Below are positions 16,895-24,854 of a DNA stretch of 64,000 bases, piece after piece (the stretch's first letter is position 1; every line of letters begins with the position of its first letter). Both the position numbers and the translations under genes were made by a program. Below the pieces are notes generated by a model, which searched no databases, had not been told where the DNA came from, and saw nothing but the letters and a program-made list of their open reading frames with translations. This DNA comes from JANMDU01 sp031418715. Lineage in GTDB: Bacteria > Pseudomonadota > Gammaproteobacteria > Burkholderiales > Burkholderiaceae_C. The stretch spans positions 1 to 64,000 of the forward strand of contig JANOJL010000002.1 in the NCBI GenBank assembly GCA_031418715.1. Reading direction: 5' to 3'.

Positions 16895-17935
16895 ATGGCT
16901 AAGCCGAAGGTGAGTGCGACTTTTTCTGCGCTTTTGCTCGATTGGCATCTGCTTCACGGGCGCACCGGCCTGCCTTGGCAAAACACACGAGATCCCTACC
17001 GCGTTTGGCTGAGCGAAATCATGCTTCAGCAAACACAGGTCAGCACTGTGCGGGAGTATTTTGCAAAATTCATCCAGCGCTTTCCCAGCGTGGCTGATTT
17101 GGCTGCGGCCAGCCAAGACGAAGTATTGGCGCTTTGGGCGGGTTTGGGCTATTACTCACGCGCACGCAATCTACATGCCGGCGCAAAAGCAGTGGTGAGT
17201 TTGCATGATGGGCAGTTCCCAGCCAGTTCGTTGCAATTGCAAACCTTGCCCGGGATTGGTCCTTCTACCGCAGCGGCGATCGCATCTTTTTGCTTTCATG
17301 AGCGCGTAGCGATTTTGGACGGCAATGTCAAGCGCGTGCTCACTCGGGTGCTGGGTTTTGAAGAAGACTTAGCTTCTGCAAAAAATGAACGTGCTTTGCT
17401 TGGCTTGGCGCAAGAAATGCTGCCTACCGAGCAACTGGCCACGCGCATGCCGCGCTACACGCAAGCCATCATGGATTTGGGTGCAACGGTCTGTACGCCA
17501 CGCCAACCCCAATGCAATACCTGCCCGATGGCGAACATCTGCGTGGCCAAGGCGCAAGAGCGCACCACAGCTTATCCTGTGAAAACCAAGAAGCTCAAGC
17601 GCAGCAGCCAGTCGCTTTGGCTGCTCTGGGCGCAGCGACAGGATGGCAGCGTGTTTCTGAGCAAACGGCCTGCGCCAGGCGTGTGGGCAGGGTTATATTG
17701 CTTGCCGTTGTTTGACAGCGTGGAGGCTTTGGAGGCGGTGCTTAAACCCCGCGAACGCGTGAGTCTGCGTCCGCTTGCGCCCTTTGTGCATGTGTTGACT
17801 CACAAAGATTTGCATCTGCATGTGATGGCCCTGGATGATGCCTCTGCAAAGCTTGCACCGAGTTGGGGGGAATGGGTGGCAGATATCAGCAAAGTGGGGC
17901 TGCCTGCGCCTGTTAAGAAGCTTCTTCTGGCTTAG
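16895..17935 (+). CDS. mutY: A/G-specific adenine glycosylase MutY
   Basis: Removes adenine mispaired with 8-oxoguanine. Seen: catalytic Glu in SEIMLQQTQV (E41), helix-hairpin-helix LPGIGPSTAAAIA (about 118-130), catalytic Asp in ILDGNVKRVL (D142), a 4Fe-4S loop C200-x6-C207-x2-C210-x5-C216, and a C-terminal NUDIX-like domain that reads the oxidised guanine. 346 residues, full length. Confidence 0.95.
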   Translation: MAKPKVSATFSALLLDWHLLHGRTGLPWQNTRDPYRVWLSEIMLQQTQVSTVREYFAKFIQRFPSVADLAAASQDEVLALWAGLGYYSRARNLHAGAKAVVSLHDGQFPASSLQLQTLPGIGPSTAAAIASFCFHERVAILDGNVKRVLTRVLGFEEDLASAKNERALLGLAQEMLPTEQLATRMPRYTQAIMDLGATVCTPRQPQCNTCPMANICVAKAQERTTAYPVKTKKLKRSSQSLWLLWAQRQDGSVFLSKRPAPGVWAGLYCLPLFDSVEALEAVLKPRERVSLRPLAPFVHVLTHKDLHLHVMALDDASAKLAPSWGEWVADISKVGLPAPVKKLLLA

Positions 17936-17945
17936 CATCTCTATC

Positions 17946-18006
17946 GCTATATATTTGATAGCACGCTGCTCAGTTTTTATAACGGATGGAGGCACTATTT
18001 GCTTAT
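17946..18006 (+). repeat. Dispersed hairpin repeat, copy 5
   Basis: Forward copy after mutY: GCTATATATTTGATAGC stem, then TTTTTATAACGGATGGAGGC. The rest of the 231-bp gap to pmbA holds no recognisable gene. Confidence 0.7.
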
Positions 18007-18166
18007 AAATATGTGTTCTTTGGGTTGTTGGTGCTCTTTTGACCTGCGGGGGCCGTATTCGCGTAGGCTTTTGGTGTTGCTCGCGGCCACACTACGACAA
18101 AAATCCCCCAAGTTAAGCAGCGCCCCTATCCGAAGAGAAACAGCAAGCACCCGCTATGATGCGGGC

Positions 18167-19555
18167 ATGACTGAAAAACTCTCTTCTCAAAAGCCACTGA
18201 CTGGCTTTTCTTACTCGCGCGCCACCTTCGAAAACTTGGTTGATAGTGCCCTCGCGCATGCCAAAAAACTCGGTGCCACCGATGCCGCTGCTGAAGCCTC
18301 AGAAGGCAGTGGCCTTTCCGTCTCCGCGCGTTTGGGCAAACTAGAAAACGTCGAACGCAACCGGGATAAATCTCTCGGCGTGACGGTGTATGTCGGAAAG
18401 CGGCGCGGCAATGCTAGCACCTCAGATTTTTCGGAAAGCGCGATCAAGCAAACAGTACAAGCGGCTTTCGATATTGCACGCTTTACTGCCGAAGACAAAA
18501 TGGCTGGCTTGCCTGATTTGCAAGACGTGGCTGAGAGCTATCCTGATTTGGACTTGTTCCATCCTTGGGTATTGAACAGTGAGCAAGCGCTTGAGCTGGC
18601 TTTGCAATGTGAAGACGCTGCCCTCAAACTAGACAAACGCATCACCAACAGCGAAGGCGCTAGCGTCTCTGCGCAGCAAAGCCATTTCTTCGCAGGCCAT
18701 ATGCGCGGCAGGCAAAACGGTTTTCGCGGTGGCTATGCCTCTAGCCGTCACTCCATGAGCGTCGCGCCCATCGCTGGCAAAGGCGATGGCATGCAGCGCG
18801 ATTATTGGTACAGCTCCGAGCGCAATGCTTGCGACATGGCCAGTCCAGAAGATGTGGGGCGCTATGCAGCGGCTCGCTCGCTCTCGCGCTTGAAGGCGCG
18901 CAAGATCACCACGCGGGAATGCCCGGTTCTCTTTGAATCGCCGTTGGCTGCTGGCTTGCTTGGCGGCTATGTGCAAGCGGTGAGCGGTGGCGCGCTGTAT
19001 CGCAAGAGCACATTTTTGCTCGAAAGTATGGGCAAAACTGTTTGGCCTAAACACATTGATATCGAAGAAGATCCGCATGTGATCGGCGGCAAAGCCAGTG
19101 CACCGTTTGACGAAGAAGGCGTGAAAACGCAAGCTCGTAAGGTGGTGGATGCAGGCAAAGTGCAGGGCTACTTTCTTTCTACTTATTCCGCTCGTAAGCT
19201 TGGCATGCGCACGACGGGCAACGCTGGTGGTTCACACAATCTCACGCTGACCTCTCGACTCACGCGGTCTGGCGACGATCTCGATACGATGCTGCAAAAG
19301 CTCGGCACCGGCCTTTTCGTGATCGAGCTGATGGGCCAAGGCGTGAACTACGTGACGGGCGATTATTCTCGCGGCGCAACTGGCTTTTGGGTGGAGAAAG
19401 GCCGCATTGCCTATCCGGTACAAGAGATCACGATTGCTGGCAATTTGAAAGACATGCTCAAAGGCATTGAAGCCATCGGCTCAGATGCCTACACCTTCGG
19501 CGGCAAACGCACCGGCTCGATTTTGGTGAATCGCATGAAGGTCGCTGGCAACTGA
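18167..19555 (+). CDS. pmbA: Metalloprotease-like PmbA/TldE
   Basis: TldD/PmbA-family protein; TldE acts with TldD in proteolysis of peptides such as microcin B17 precursors and CcdA. ATG 18167 (MTEKLSSQKPLTGFSYSR) is chosen; the frame is open upstream but that part is low complexity and overlaps the repeat. Family features: LGVTVYVGKRRGNASTSDFS, KITTRECPVLFESPLAAGLL, and the C-terminal TGDYSRGATGFWVEKG and GNLKDML. 462 residues. PmbA itself lacks the HExxxH metal motif of TldD; tldD is not in the window. Confidence 0.92.
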   Translation: MTEKLSSQKPLTGFSYSRATFENLVDSALAHAKKLGATDAAAEASEGSGLSVSARLGKLENVERNRDKSLGVTVYVGKRRGNASTSDFSESAIKQTVQAAFDIARFTAEDKMAGLPDLQDVAESYPDLDLFHPWVLNSEQALELALQCEDAALKLDKRITNSEGASVSAQQSHFFAGHMRGRQNGFRGGYASSRHSMSVAPIAGKGDGMQRDYWYSSERNACDMASPEDVGRYAAARSLSRLKARKITTRECPVLFESPLAAGLLGGYVQAVSGGALYRKSTFLLESMGKTVWPKHIDIEEDPHVIGGKASAPFDEEGVKTQARKVVDAGKVQGYFLSTYSARKLGMRTTGNAGGSHNLTLTSRLTRSGDDLDTMLQKLGTGLFVIELMGQGVNYVTGDYSRGATGFWVEKGRIAYPVQEITIAGNLKDMLKGIEAIGSDAYTFGGKRTGSILVNRMKVAGN

Positions 19556-19688
19556 TGGCCAGTGCTGCGGGTTTCATTATTGGCGCACCAGTGAAGACAA
19601 CCAAGTCGCTCGCCGTTTGTATGATCAGGTCGCGCAATATTCTGGCTCAGTGGTTGAGTACCAATTTTTTAATGAAATGTGCACTTAG
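19554..19688 (+). pseudogene. C-terminal remnant of a GNAT N-acetyltransferase
   Basis: In the frame beginning at 19554 the DNA reads as the last 40 or so residues of a GNAT protein: YWRTSEDNQVARRLYDQVA, then SGSVVEYQF, ending at TAG 19686-19688. The W-x-T-x-x-x-N-x-x-A-R-x-L-Y-D pattern is typical of GNAT acetyltransferase C-termini. No start or acetyl-CoA-binding core is present, so the gene has been truncated from its 5' side, where pmbA now ends. A dispersed repeat begins at its stop. Confidence 0.65.
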
Positions 19689-19731
19689 CTGTTATATATG
19701 CTGCGATAGGTGCTATTAAATTAATAGCATC
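19688..19731 (-). repeat. Dispersed hairpin repeat, copy 6 (partial)
   Basis: GCTGTTATATATGCTGCGA followed by the stem TGCTATTAAATTAATAGCA: an antisense, shortened copy lying between the GNAT remnant and the next, convergent gene. Confidence 0.65.
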
Positions 19732-19737
19732 GACGCG

Positions 19738-20943
19738 CTAATCAGTCACCTCTACTCGCATCCCCGCCGCTACTAAGCGCTGCGCCAATACATCACCCAA
19801 CGCCACACTCGGCGTGATTACGCCGGCGGTCTTTGGCAGTTGGCTTTCGTTTTCAGCAATGGCCAGCGCGGATTCGCACATCATCTTGACTGTTGCGCCA
19901 TTGCCAGCATCGAGCTGATCGCCAATCACAGCGCGTAACTTGCGGCCTTGCGAGGATTCGCCGATCAATTCGATTTTGAAAAATCCACGCGCCATGTTTG
20001 CTGCACTCGGGCCTTCTCCGGGCTGAGCGATGAGTTTTTGCGCCGCTTTGCGCAAAGGAGAAATCGCCATCAAGCCCATGCTGATTTTGGAGCCTACCCC
20101 AAAGCTTGCAGCCACTGCTCCCGCGACTATTGAGCGGCCAAAGCGCAAATACTCCTGATACACCAACGCTTGCCCACGCAGGGCAATGCTCCTGCGCACG
20201 ACGCGCGTGTTCACCGGGCCCATCACGAAGAGGCCAAGCCAAGCTTTGAAATCTGCATCCCAATGTGCACCGATCGGATCGCGGTGCGCAGACCTGTCTT
20301 TTGGAATACTGCCTGCTGGATTGAGTAAAAACGTGTCTTCCAGCATTTTTTGCTGCCCAGATTCGATCATGTTCATCACCGAGGCGAGCGTGCCGCCGTT
20401 TAGCCCGCCGCCGCCCAAGCTGAAGGCGGATTTGACGTGTGAGCAGGTTTGCTGGTGGCGTTTTTCCATTTCGCGTTGTAGCAAATAAACGCCTAAATCG
20501 CTGGGAACCGAATCAAAGCCGCAGCTGGGCACGATACGCGTGCCGTTGGAGGCGGCTTCTTCATGGTGCAGATCAATCATCTGACGCACCCAAGGCGATT
20601 CGCCTGTGATGTCGCAATAATGCGTTTGATGCCTGACGCAAGCGGCGACGAGTTTGCTGCCATACAGCGCATAAGGCCCTGCGCAGCTGAGCACCACGCG
20701 CGAAGAAGCGGCGAGCTTGTCGAGCGCCTGCTCATCTTGCGCATCAGCCACGATGATGGAAATATCGCTCACGCCCGCATGCAAACGCGCGACCTGATCC
20801 CGCGCCGCCTCAAGCTTGGCGAGCGAGCGACCCGCAATCGCCCAGCGCGTGACAGTAGTGGCGCGCTGCGCTAAATAGGCAATCGCTTGTTGGCCTACGA
20901 AGCCCGTGGCACCATAAAGAATGAGGTCAAATTGTTTATTCAT
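19738..20943 (-). CDS. Saccharopine dehydrogenase-like NAD(P)-binding protein
   Basis: 401-residue protein with an N-terminal Rossmann fold (LILYGATGFVGQQAI) and the family signature CGFDSVPSDLG around residue 160. It resembles the saccharopine dehydrogenase-like / trans-acting enoyl reductase group rather than true lysine-pathway saccharopine dehydrogenase. The substrate is unknown. It is transcribed leftward, divergent from the YdjM-like gene, and convergent with pmbA. Confidence 0.8.
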   Translation of the reverse strand: MNKQFDLILYGATGFVGQQAIAYLAQRATTVTRWAIAGRSLAKLEAARDQVARLHAGVSDISIIVADAQDEQALDKLAASSRVVLSCAGPYALYGSKLVAACVRHQTHYCDITGESPWVRQMIDLHHEEAASNGTRIVPSCGFDSVPSDLGVYLLQREMEKRHQQTCSHVKSAFSLGGGGLNGGTLASVMNMIESGQQKMLEDTFLLNPAGSIPKDRSAHRDPIGAHWDADFKAWLGLFVMGPVNTRVVRRSIALRGQALVYQEYLRFGRSIVAGAVAASFGVGSKISMGLMAISPLRKAAQKLIAQPGEGPSAANMARGFFKIELIGESSQGRKLRAVIGDQLDAGNGATVKMMCESALAIAENESQLPKTAGVITPSVALGDVLAQRLVAAGMRVEVTD

Positions 20944-21043
20944 AGTATGCAGTTTAATCCGCCGAGCGAATATCCCCGGTCACGGCTATGACTCTAGAGA
21001 TTCGCTAGCATGCTGCACAGCATTAATATCAGAAGATAATTTC

Positions 21044-22051
21044 ATGGATTCTCTTTCTCAACTCGTTCTAGGCGCGGCTGTAGGCATTGCCGTCATGGGA
21101 CGACGCACTGCCGTTTGGAAGGCGGCGCTGTGGGGCGGCATTGCCGGCACCTTGCCGGATTTGGATGTGCTCTACGATTTTGGCGATGCGGTGCGCAACA
21201 TGACGTATCACCGCTCGGCAAGCCACAGCTTGCTCTTGCTCACGCTCTTTGCGCCGTTTTTGGCGGCGCTGGTGGCTTGGCTGCACAAAGAGCGAGCGAT
21301 TTTTAAGCACTGGCTGCTGGCCATGTGGCTGGCGTTGGTCACGCATCCGTTGCTAGATACATTCACGATTTATGGCACGCAATTGTTGTACCCGCTCTCT
21401 GAGCATCCGTTTTCTATTGGCAGTATGTTCATCATTGATCCGATCTATACGCTGCCCTTGCTGGTCGGCGTGATCGTGGCTTTGGCATGCAAGCAGTTTG
21501 CCGGGCTACGCTGGAATGCTGTTGCCTTGGGCTTTTCGTGCCTGTATCTCGCGTGGAGCGTAGGCGCGCAGGCGCACGTGGAGGGCATCGTGCGCGCGCA
21601 ACTGAGTGCGCAAGGGCGGGGCAGCGCGAAGTTTTTCGTCACGCCTGCGCCGCTCAACACCATTGCTTGGCGCATCGTGACGATGAATGAGCAGAGTTAT
21701 TCAGAAGGTTTTTATTCCTTTTTAGATTCAGACCTTCAGATCAACTTTGACCGTTTCCCCCACCAACCTGCTTTGATCAACGAACTGAAAGACAACTGGG
21801 CCGCCCAGCGCATGGCTTGGTTCACCCATGGTTTTTATAGCCTGCGCGAAGTCAAAGGCCAAGCCATCCTCACCGACTTGCGCATGGGGCAAGAGCCTGG
21901 CTATGTATTCCAATTCGCGCTCGCGCAGCGCCAAGGCACTGGCTGGAAAGAGATTCCATCCGTTGCCCAAGGCAATCGCGGCGATGCGGCCAAAGCGCTG
22001 CCATGGCTCTGGGCGCGTATCAAGGGGCAAGACATTCCACCGCCCAGGTAG
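21044..22051 (+). CDS. Membrane-bound metal-dependent hydrolase, YdjM/YbcI type (DUF457)
   Basis: 335-residue membrane protein. Several TM helices lie in the first 170 residues with conserved acidic/His motifs (GTLPDLDVLYDF, MTYHRSASHSLLLL, THPLLDTFTIYGT), which match the PF04307 family. A soluble C-terminal half of unknown role follows (about 200-335). ATG 21044 is chosen because it starts the family domain; the upstream open frame is not hydrophobic. The substrate is unknown. Confidence 0.78.
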   Translation: MDSLSQLVLGAAVGIAVMGRRTAVWKAALWGGIAGTLPDLDVLYDFGDAVRNMTYHRSASHSLLLLTLFAPFLAALVAWLHKERAIFKHWLLAMWLALVTHPLLDTFTIYGTQLLYPLSEHPFSIGSMFIIDPIYTLPLLVGVIVALACKQFAGLRWNAVALGFSCLYLAWSVGAQAHVEGIVRAQLSAQGRGSAKFFVTPAPLNTIAWRIVTMNEQSYSEGFYSFLDSDLQINFDRFPHQPALINELKDNWAAQRMAWFTHGFYSLREVKGQAILTDLRMGQEPGYVFQFALAQRQGTGWKEIPSVAQGNRGDAAKALPWLWARIKGQDIPPPR

Positions 22052-22086
22052 CAAATGCACGGGCGACTCGCTGGTAATATTGCATC

Positions 22087-22500
22087 ATGCAACCCTTCCA
22101 CCTCGCCTTCCCCGTCACTGATCTCGACCAAGCCCGCGCCTTTTATGGCGATCTGCTGGGCTGCCCCGAGGGGCGCAGCAGCTTGGAGTGGGTCGATTTC
22201 AATTTCCACGGCCACCAAATCGTGGCGCATCTGTGCCCCACGATGAACACCGACACGGCAAAAAGCGAAGTCGATGGCCACGGCGTGCCGGTGCGGCATT
22301 TCGGCTTGGTGATGAACCTGCCTGAGTGGGAAACGCTGGCTGCCAAGCTCAAAGCGATGGGTACGAAATTCATTATCGAGCCCTACATCCGCTTCAAAGG
22401 CGAGCCGGGCGAGCAGGCCACGATGTTCTTCCTTGACCCGTTTGGCAATGCGATTGAGTTCAAGGCTTTTAAGAGCATGGAATCGCTGTTTGCGAAGTGA
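22087..22500 (+). CDS. VOC-superfamily (glyoxalase-like) protein
   Basis: 137-residue vicinal-oxygen-chelate fold. It begins FHLAFPVTDLDQARAFYGDLLGC and ends FFLDPFGNAIEFKAF, with paired beta-alpha-beta modules and candidate metal ligands His (FHLAF), His (VRHFGLV) and Glu (AIEFKAF). A dioxygenase/isomerase-like activity is likely but the substrate is unknown. It overlaps the next gene by the GTGA junction. Confidence 0.82.
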   Translation: MQPFHLAFPVTDLDQARAFYGDLLGCPEGRSSLEWVDFNFHGHQIVAHLCPTMNTDTAKSEVDGHGVPVRHFGLVMNLPEWETLAAKLKAMGTKFIIEPYIRFKGEPGEQATMFFLDPFGNAIEFKAFKSMESLFAK

Positions 22501-23069
22501 TCTCGAAGATAGGCCTGCAAACTGCCGCACAAATTGCTATGGGGTTTCTACGTGCGTCCATGATCTTGATCGGGGTCATACCCCTCATTGCCTGCAATCA
22601 GAAGACTTCAAGCAATCATCCAAATACCCTATCTCAAGAGCAGGTTCGCCTCCAAGAGACATTGAAGGTTGGCCAAGATCTTCAAAGTCAAGGCTGTCCT
22701 GCAAACTCAAAGAAGACCAAAAAGTATGTCAAAAACATCCATGAACCTGCAATCACGGATGTTCTTGTAAGTACACATTGCGATGGAAAAGTTATCGCTG
22801 AGTATCACGCAAATACCTTCAAACCTACGAAGATTTTGCCCAGCGATGTGCGGTTTTTTTCGGCGGGAAGAAAAGTAACTGATAGCGTATCGATTGGAGA
22901 CTCTCGCGATGCCTTGCTAAAGGCACTGGGCAAACCGAGTATTGAAGACGGTAGAGGGATTCACTACTTCATCATGGATCAGGAAAATCCAGGTCCCGAC
23001 AACACCATCTCATTCAAAACCGTCAATGGCAAATTGACTGAGGTCGTATGGGTATGGCCTGTCTATTGA
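22497..23069 (+). CDS. Putative lipoprotein of unknown function
   Basis: Up to 190 residues. A hydrophobic segment ends in lipobox LIAC (VIPLIACNQK), indicating a lipoprotein. The mature part has two further cysteines and an SmpA/OmlA-like motif (VSIGDSRDALLKALGKPS). The start is uncertain: GTG 22497 overlaps the preceding stop, whereas ATG 22539 gives a more typical short signal peptide. Base composition is more AT-rich than its neighbours, suggesting recent acquisition. Confidence 0.6.
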   Translation: MISKIGLQTAAQIAMGFLRASMILIGVIPLIACNQKTSSNHPNTLSQEQVRLQETLKVGQDLQSQGCPANSKKTKKYVKNIHEPAITDVLVSTHCDGKVIAEYHANTFKPTKILPSDVRFFSAGRKVTDSVSIGDSRDALLKALGKPSIEDGRGIHYFIMDQENPGPDNTISFKTVNGKLTEVVWVWPVY

Positions 23070-23164
23070 TTTATTTTCAGAGAATGTTTGGGATTGTTAG
23101 TTTGCATTCGAGCCCCTGATTAGCTCGTTTAAGCAGAAAAATGTATGTTTTGAGCAATTCACCA

Positions 23165-23200
23165 GCATAGATTCTGCACAGAATGCTATCAAATTAGGAG
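23165..23200 (-). repeat. Dispersed hairpin repeat, copy 7 (partial)
   Basis: ATTCTGCACAGAATGCTATCAAATTAGGAG: the core and half of the stem. Its right end supplies the AGGAG ribosome-binding site of the following gene. Confidence 0.6.
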
Positions 23201-23207
23201 TGAGTAT

Positions 23208-24179
23208 ATGACCTTGGCCATTAACTTTAACGACATCACCCAAGCCGTGGAACGCCTGCAAGGCGTGGCTCACCGCACTCCGGTGCTGAGCTCGCGTACG
23301 GCCAACGAGATGACCGGCGCGCAGTTGTTTTTCAAATGCGAAAACTTCCAGCGCATGGGTGCTTTCAAGTTTCGCGGGGCTTATAACGCGCTGGCGCAAT
23401 TTTCGCCAGAGCAGAAAAAGCGTGGCGTCTGCGCCTTCAGTTCAGGCAACCATGCGCAAGGCATTGCGCTGTCGGCGCAGATTCTGAGCATGCCTGCGGC
23501 GATTGTGATGCCGCTGGATTCGCCGGCCGTGAAGATGGCAGCGACGCGCGGTTATGGGGCGGAGGTGATCACGTATGACCGCTATACGGAAGACCGCATC
23601 GCCATTGGCCAGAAATTAGCGGACGAGCGCGGTATGACGCTGATTCCGCCCTATGACCATGCGCATGTGATGGCGGGGCAGGGCACGGCGGCGCTGGAAT
23701 TGCTAGAAGAAGTGGGGCAGCTCGATGCTTTGCTGGTGTGTCTGGGCGGGGGCGGGCTGATTTCAGGTTGCGCGGTCGCGGCCAAGCATTTGAATCCGAA
23801 GATTCGCGTGATCGGCGTGGAGCCGCAGGCTGGCAATGACGCTCAGCAAAGCAAGGCGGCGGGGAAGATCGTCAAGATCGACACGCCGAAGACGATTGCC
23901 GATGGGGCGCAGACGCAGTTTGTCGGAAACCTCACTTTCCCTGTGATTCAAGCCTTGGTTGACGAGATCGTCACCGTGAGCGATGCGCAGCTGATTGAAG
24001 CGATGCGCTTTGCAGCGAGCCGCATGAAAATGGTGATCGAGCCCACGGGAGGCTTGGCTATGGCGGCGGCGATGCAAGGTGCGGTCGAAGGCGATCTGGG
24101 CCTCAAGGGGCAGCGCGTGGGCGTGATCATCTCCGGCGGCAATGTGGATATTGCTCAGTTTGCCAAATACCTCGCCTGA
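23208..24179 (+). CDS. PLP-dependent threonine/hydroxyaspartate ammonia-lyase
   Basis: 323-residue fold-type II PLP enzyme. The PLP lysine is in AFKFRGAYNAL, followed by SSGNHAQG and the phosphate-binding GGGGLISG. It lacks a C-terminal regulatory ACT domain, so it is of the catabolic / serine racemase / threo-3-hydroxyaspartate dehydratase type rather than biosynthetic IlvA. ATG 23208 has AGGAG at 23196-23200. The exact substrate cannot be fixed from sequence. Confidence 0.85.
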   Translation: MTLAINFNDITQAVERLQGVAHRTPVLSSRTANEMTGAQLFFKCENFQRMGAFKFRGAYNALAQFSPEQKKRGVCAFSSGNHAQGIALSAQILSMPAAIVMPLDSPAVKMAATRGYGAEVITYDRYTEDRIAIGQKLADERGMTLIPPYDHAHVMAGQGTAALELLEEVGQLDALLVCLGGGGLISGCAVAAKHLNPKIRVIGVEPQAGNDAQQSKAAGKIVKIDTPKTIADGAQTQFVGNLTFPVIQALVDEIVTVSDAQLIEAMRFAASRMKMVIEPTGGLAMAAAMQGAVEGDLGLKGQRVGVIISGGNVDIAQFAKYLA

Positions 24180-24186
24180 CGTGTGC

Positions 24187-24750
24187 ATGGATGTGCTTGA
24201 TTTGACAACGCAGCCGACAGTCATCATTCTGGCGAGCGGGCGCGGTGAGCGCTTCGTGGCCTCGGGCGGGCAGGGCAGCAAGCTCAAAGCCTTGATCGGC
24301 GACAAAACCGTGCTGCAGCACACGCTTGATGCGGTCAAAGCTTCCGGCCTGCCTTGGCATTTAGAAGATACGGGCCATCCGGGCATGGGTGACAGTATCG
24401 CGGCTGGCTTGCGAGCTACGCCGCAAGCTGCAGGCTGGCTGATCTTGCCGGGCGATTTGCCCATGATTTCCTCTGAGACGATCCTGCGCGTGGCGCATGC
24501 CTTGCAGACGGGTGCGCAAGCGGCGTATCCCGTGTATCCTGCGTCTGGGGGCGAGCGTGGCCATCCGGTAGGTTTTGCGGCCTCCTGTGGTGAAGAACTG
24601 CGAAATTTAAGGGGAAATCAGGGTGCAGCCGTTATATTACTTGCGCTGAATGCTATTGAATTGATAGTAAATGATGCTGGCTGCGTACGTGATATTGATA
24701 CTTTGACGCAACTAGAAGTCCTCAGAAAACGCCTTCAAGCGACCGATTGA
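24187..24750 (+). CDS. MobA/MocA-like nucleotidyltransferase
   Basis: 187-residue NTP-transferase domain protein. It shows the nucleotide motif ILASGRGERF near the N-terminus, the metal-binding LPGDLPM and a C-terminal DIDT. It is closest in layout to MocA-type molybdenum-cofactor cytidylyltransferases. ATG 24187 lies 7 bp after the ammonia-lyase stop. Residues about 146-162 (AVILLALNAIELIVN) come from an in-frame copy of the dispersed repeat, between the active-site core and the C-terminal DIDT. Confidence 0.78.
   Translation: MDVLDLTTQPTVIILASGRGERFVASGGQGSKLKALIGDKTVLQHTLDAVKASGLPWHLEDTGHPGMGDSIAAGLRATPQAAGWLILPGDLPMISSETILRVAHALQTGAQAAYPVYPASGGERGHPVGFAASCGEELRNLRGNQGAAVILLALNAIELIVNDAGCVRDIDTLTQLEVLRKRLQATD
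24623..24676 (-). repeat. Dispersed hairpin repeat, copy 8, inside the MocA-like gene
   Basis: GCCGTTATATTACTTGCGCT, then TGCTATTGAATTGATAGTAA, read in frame as AVILLALNAIELIVN. Same frame and orientation as the copies in guaA and metC. Confidence 0.75.
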
Positions 24751-24854
24751 GTGCGAAACTCGCCGCAAAGCCGGATGGACTGCATACAATCACACTTTCA
24801 GCTGCTTTTGATGCTGCCATTTGGGCGCATTGGCATCGCTTGATCACCAGAACC

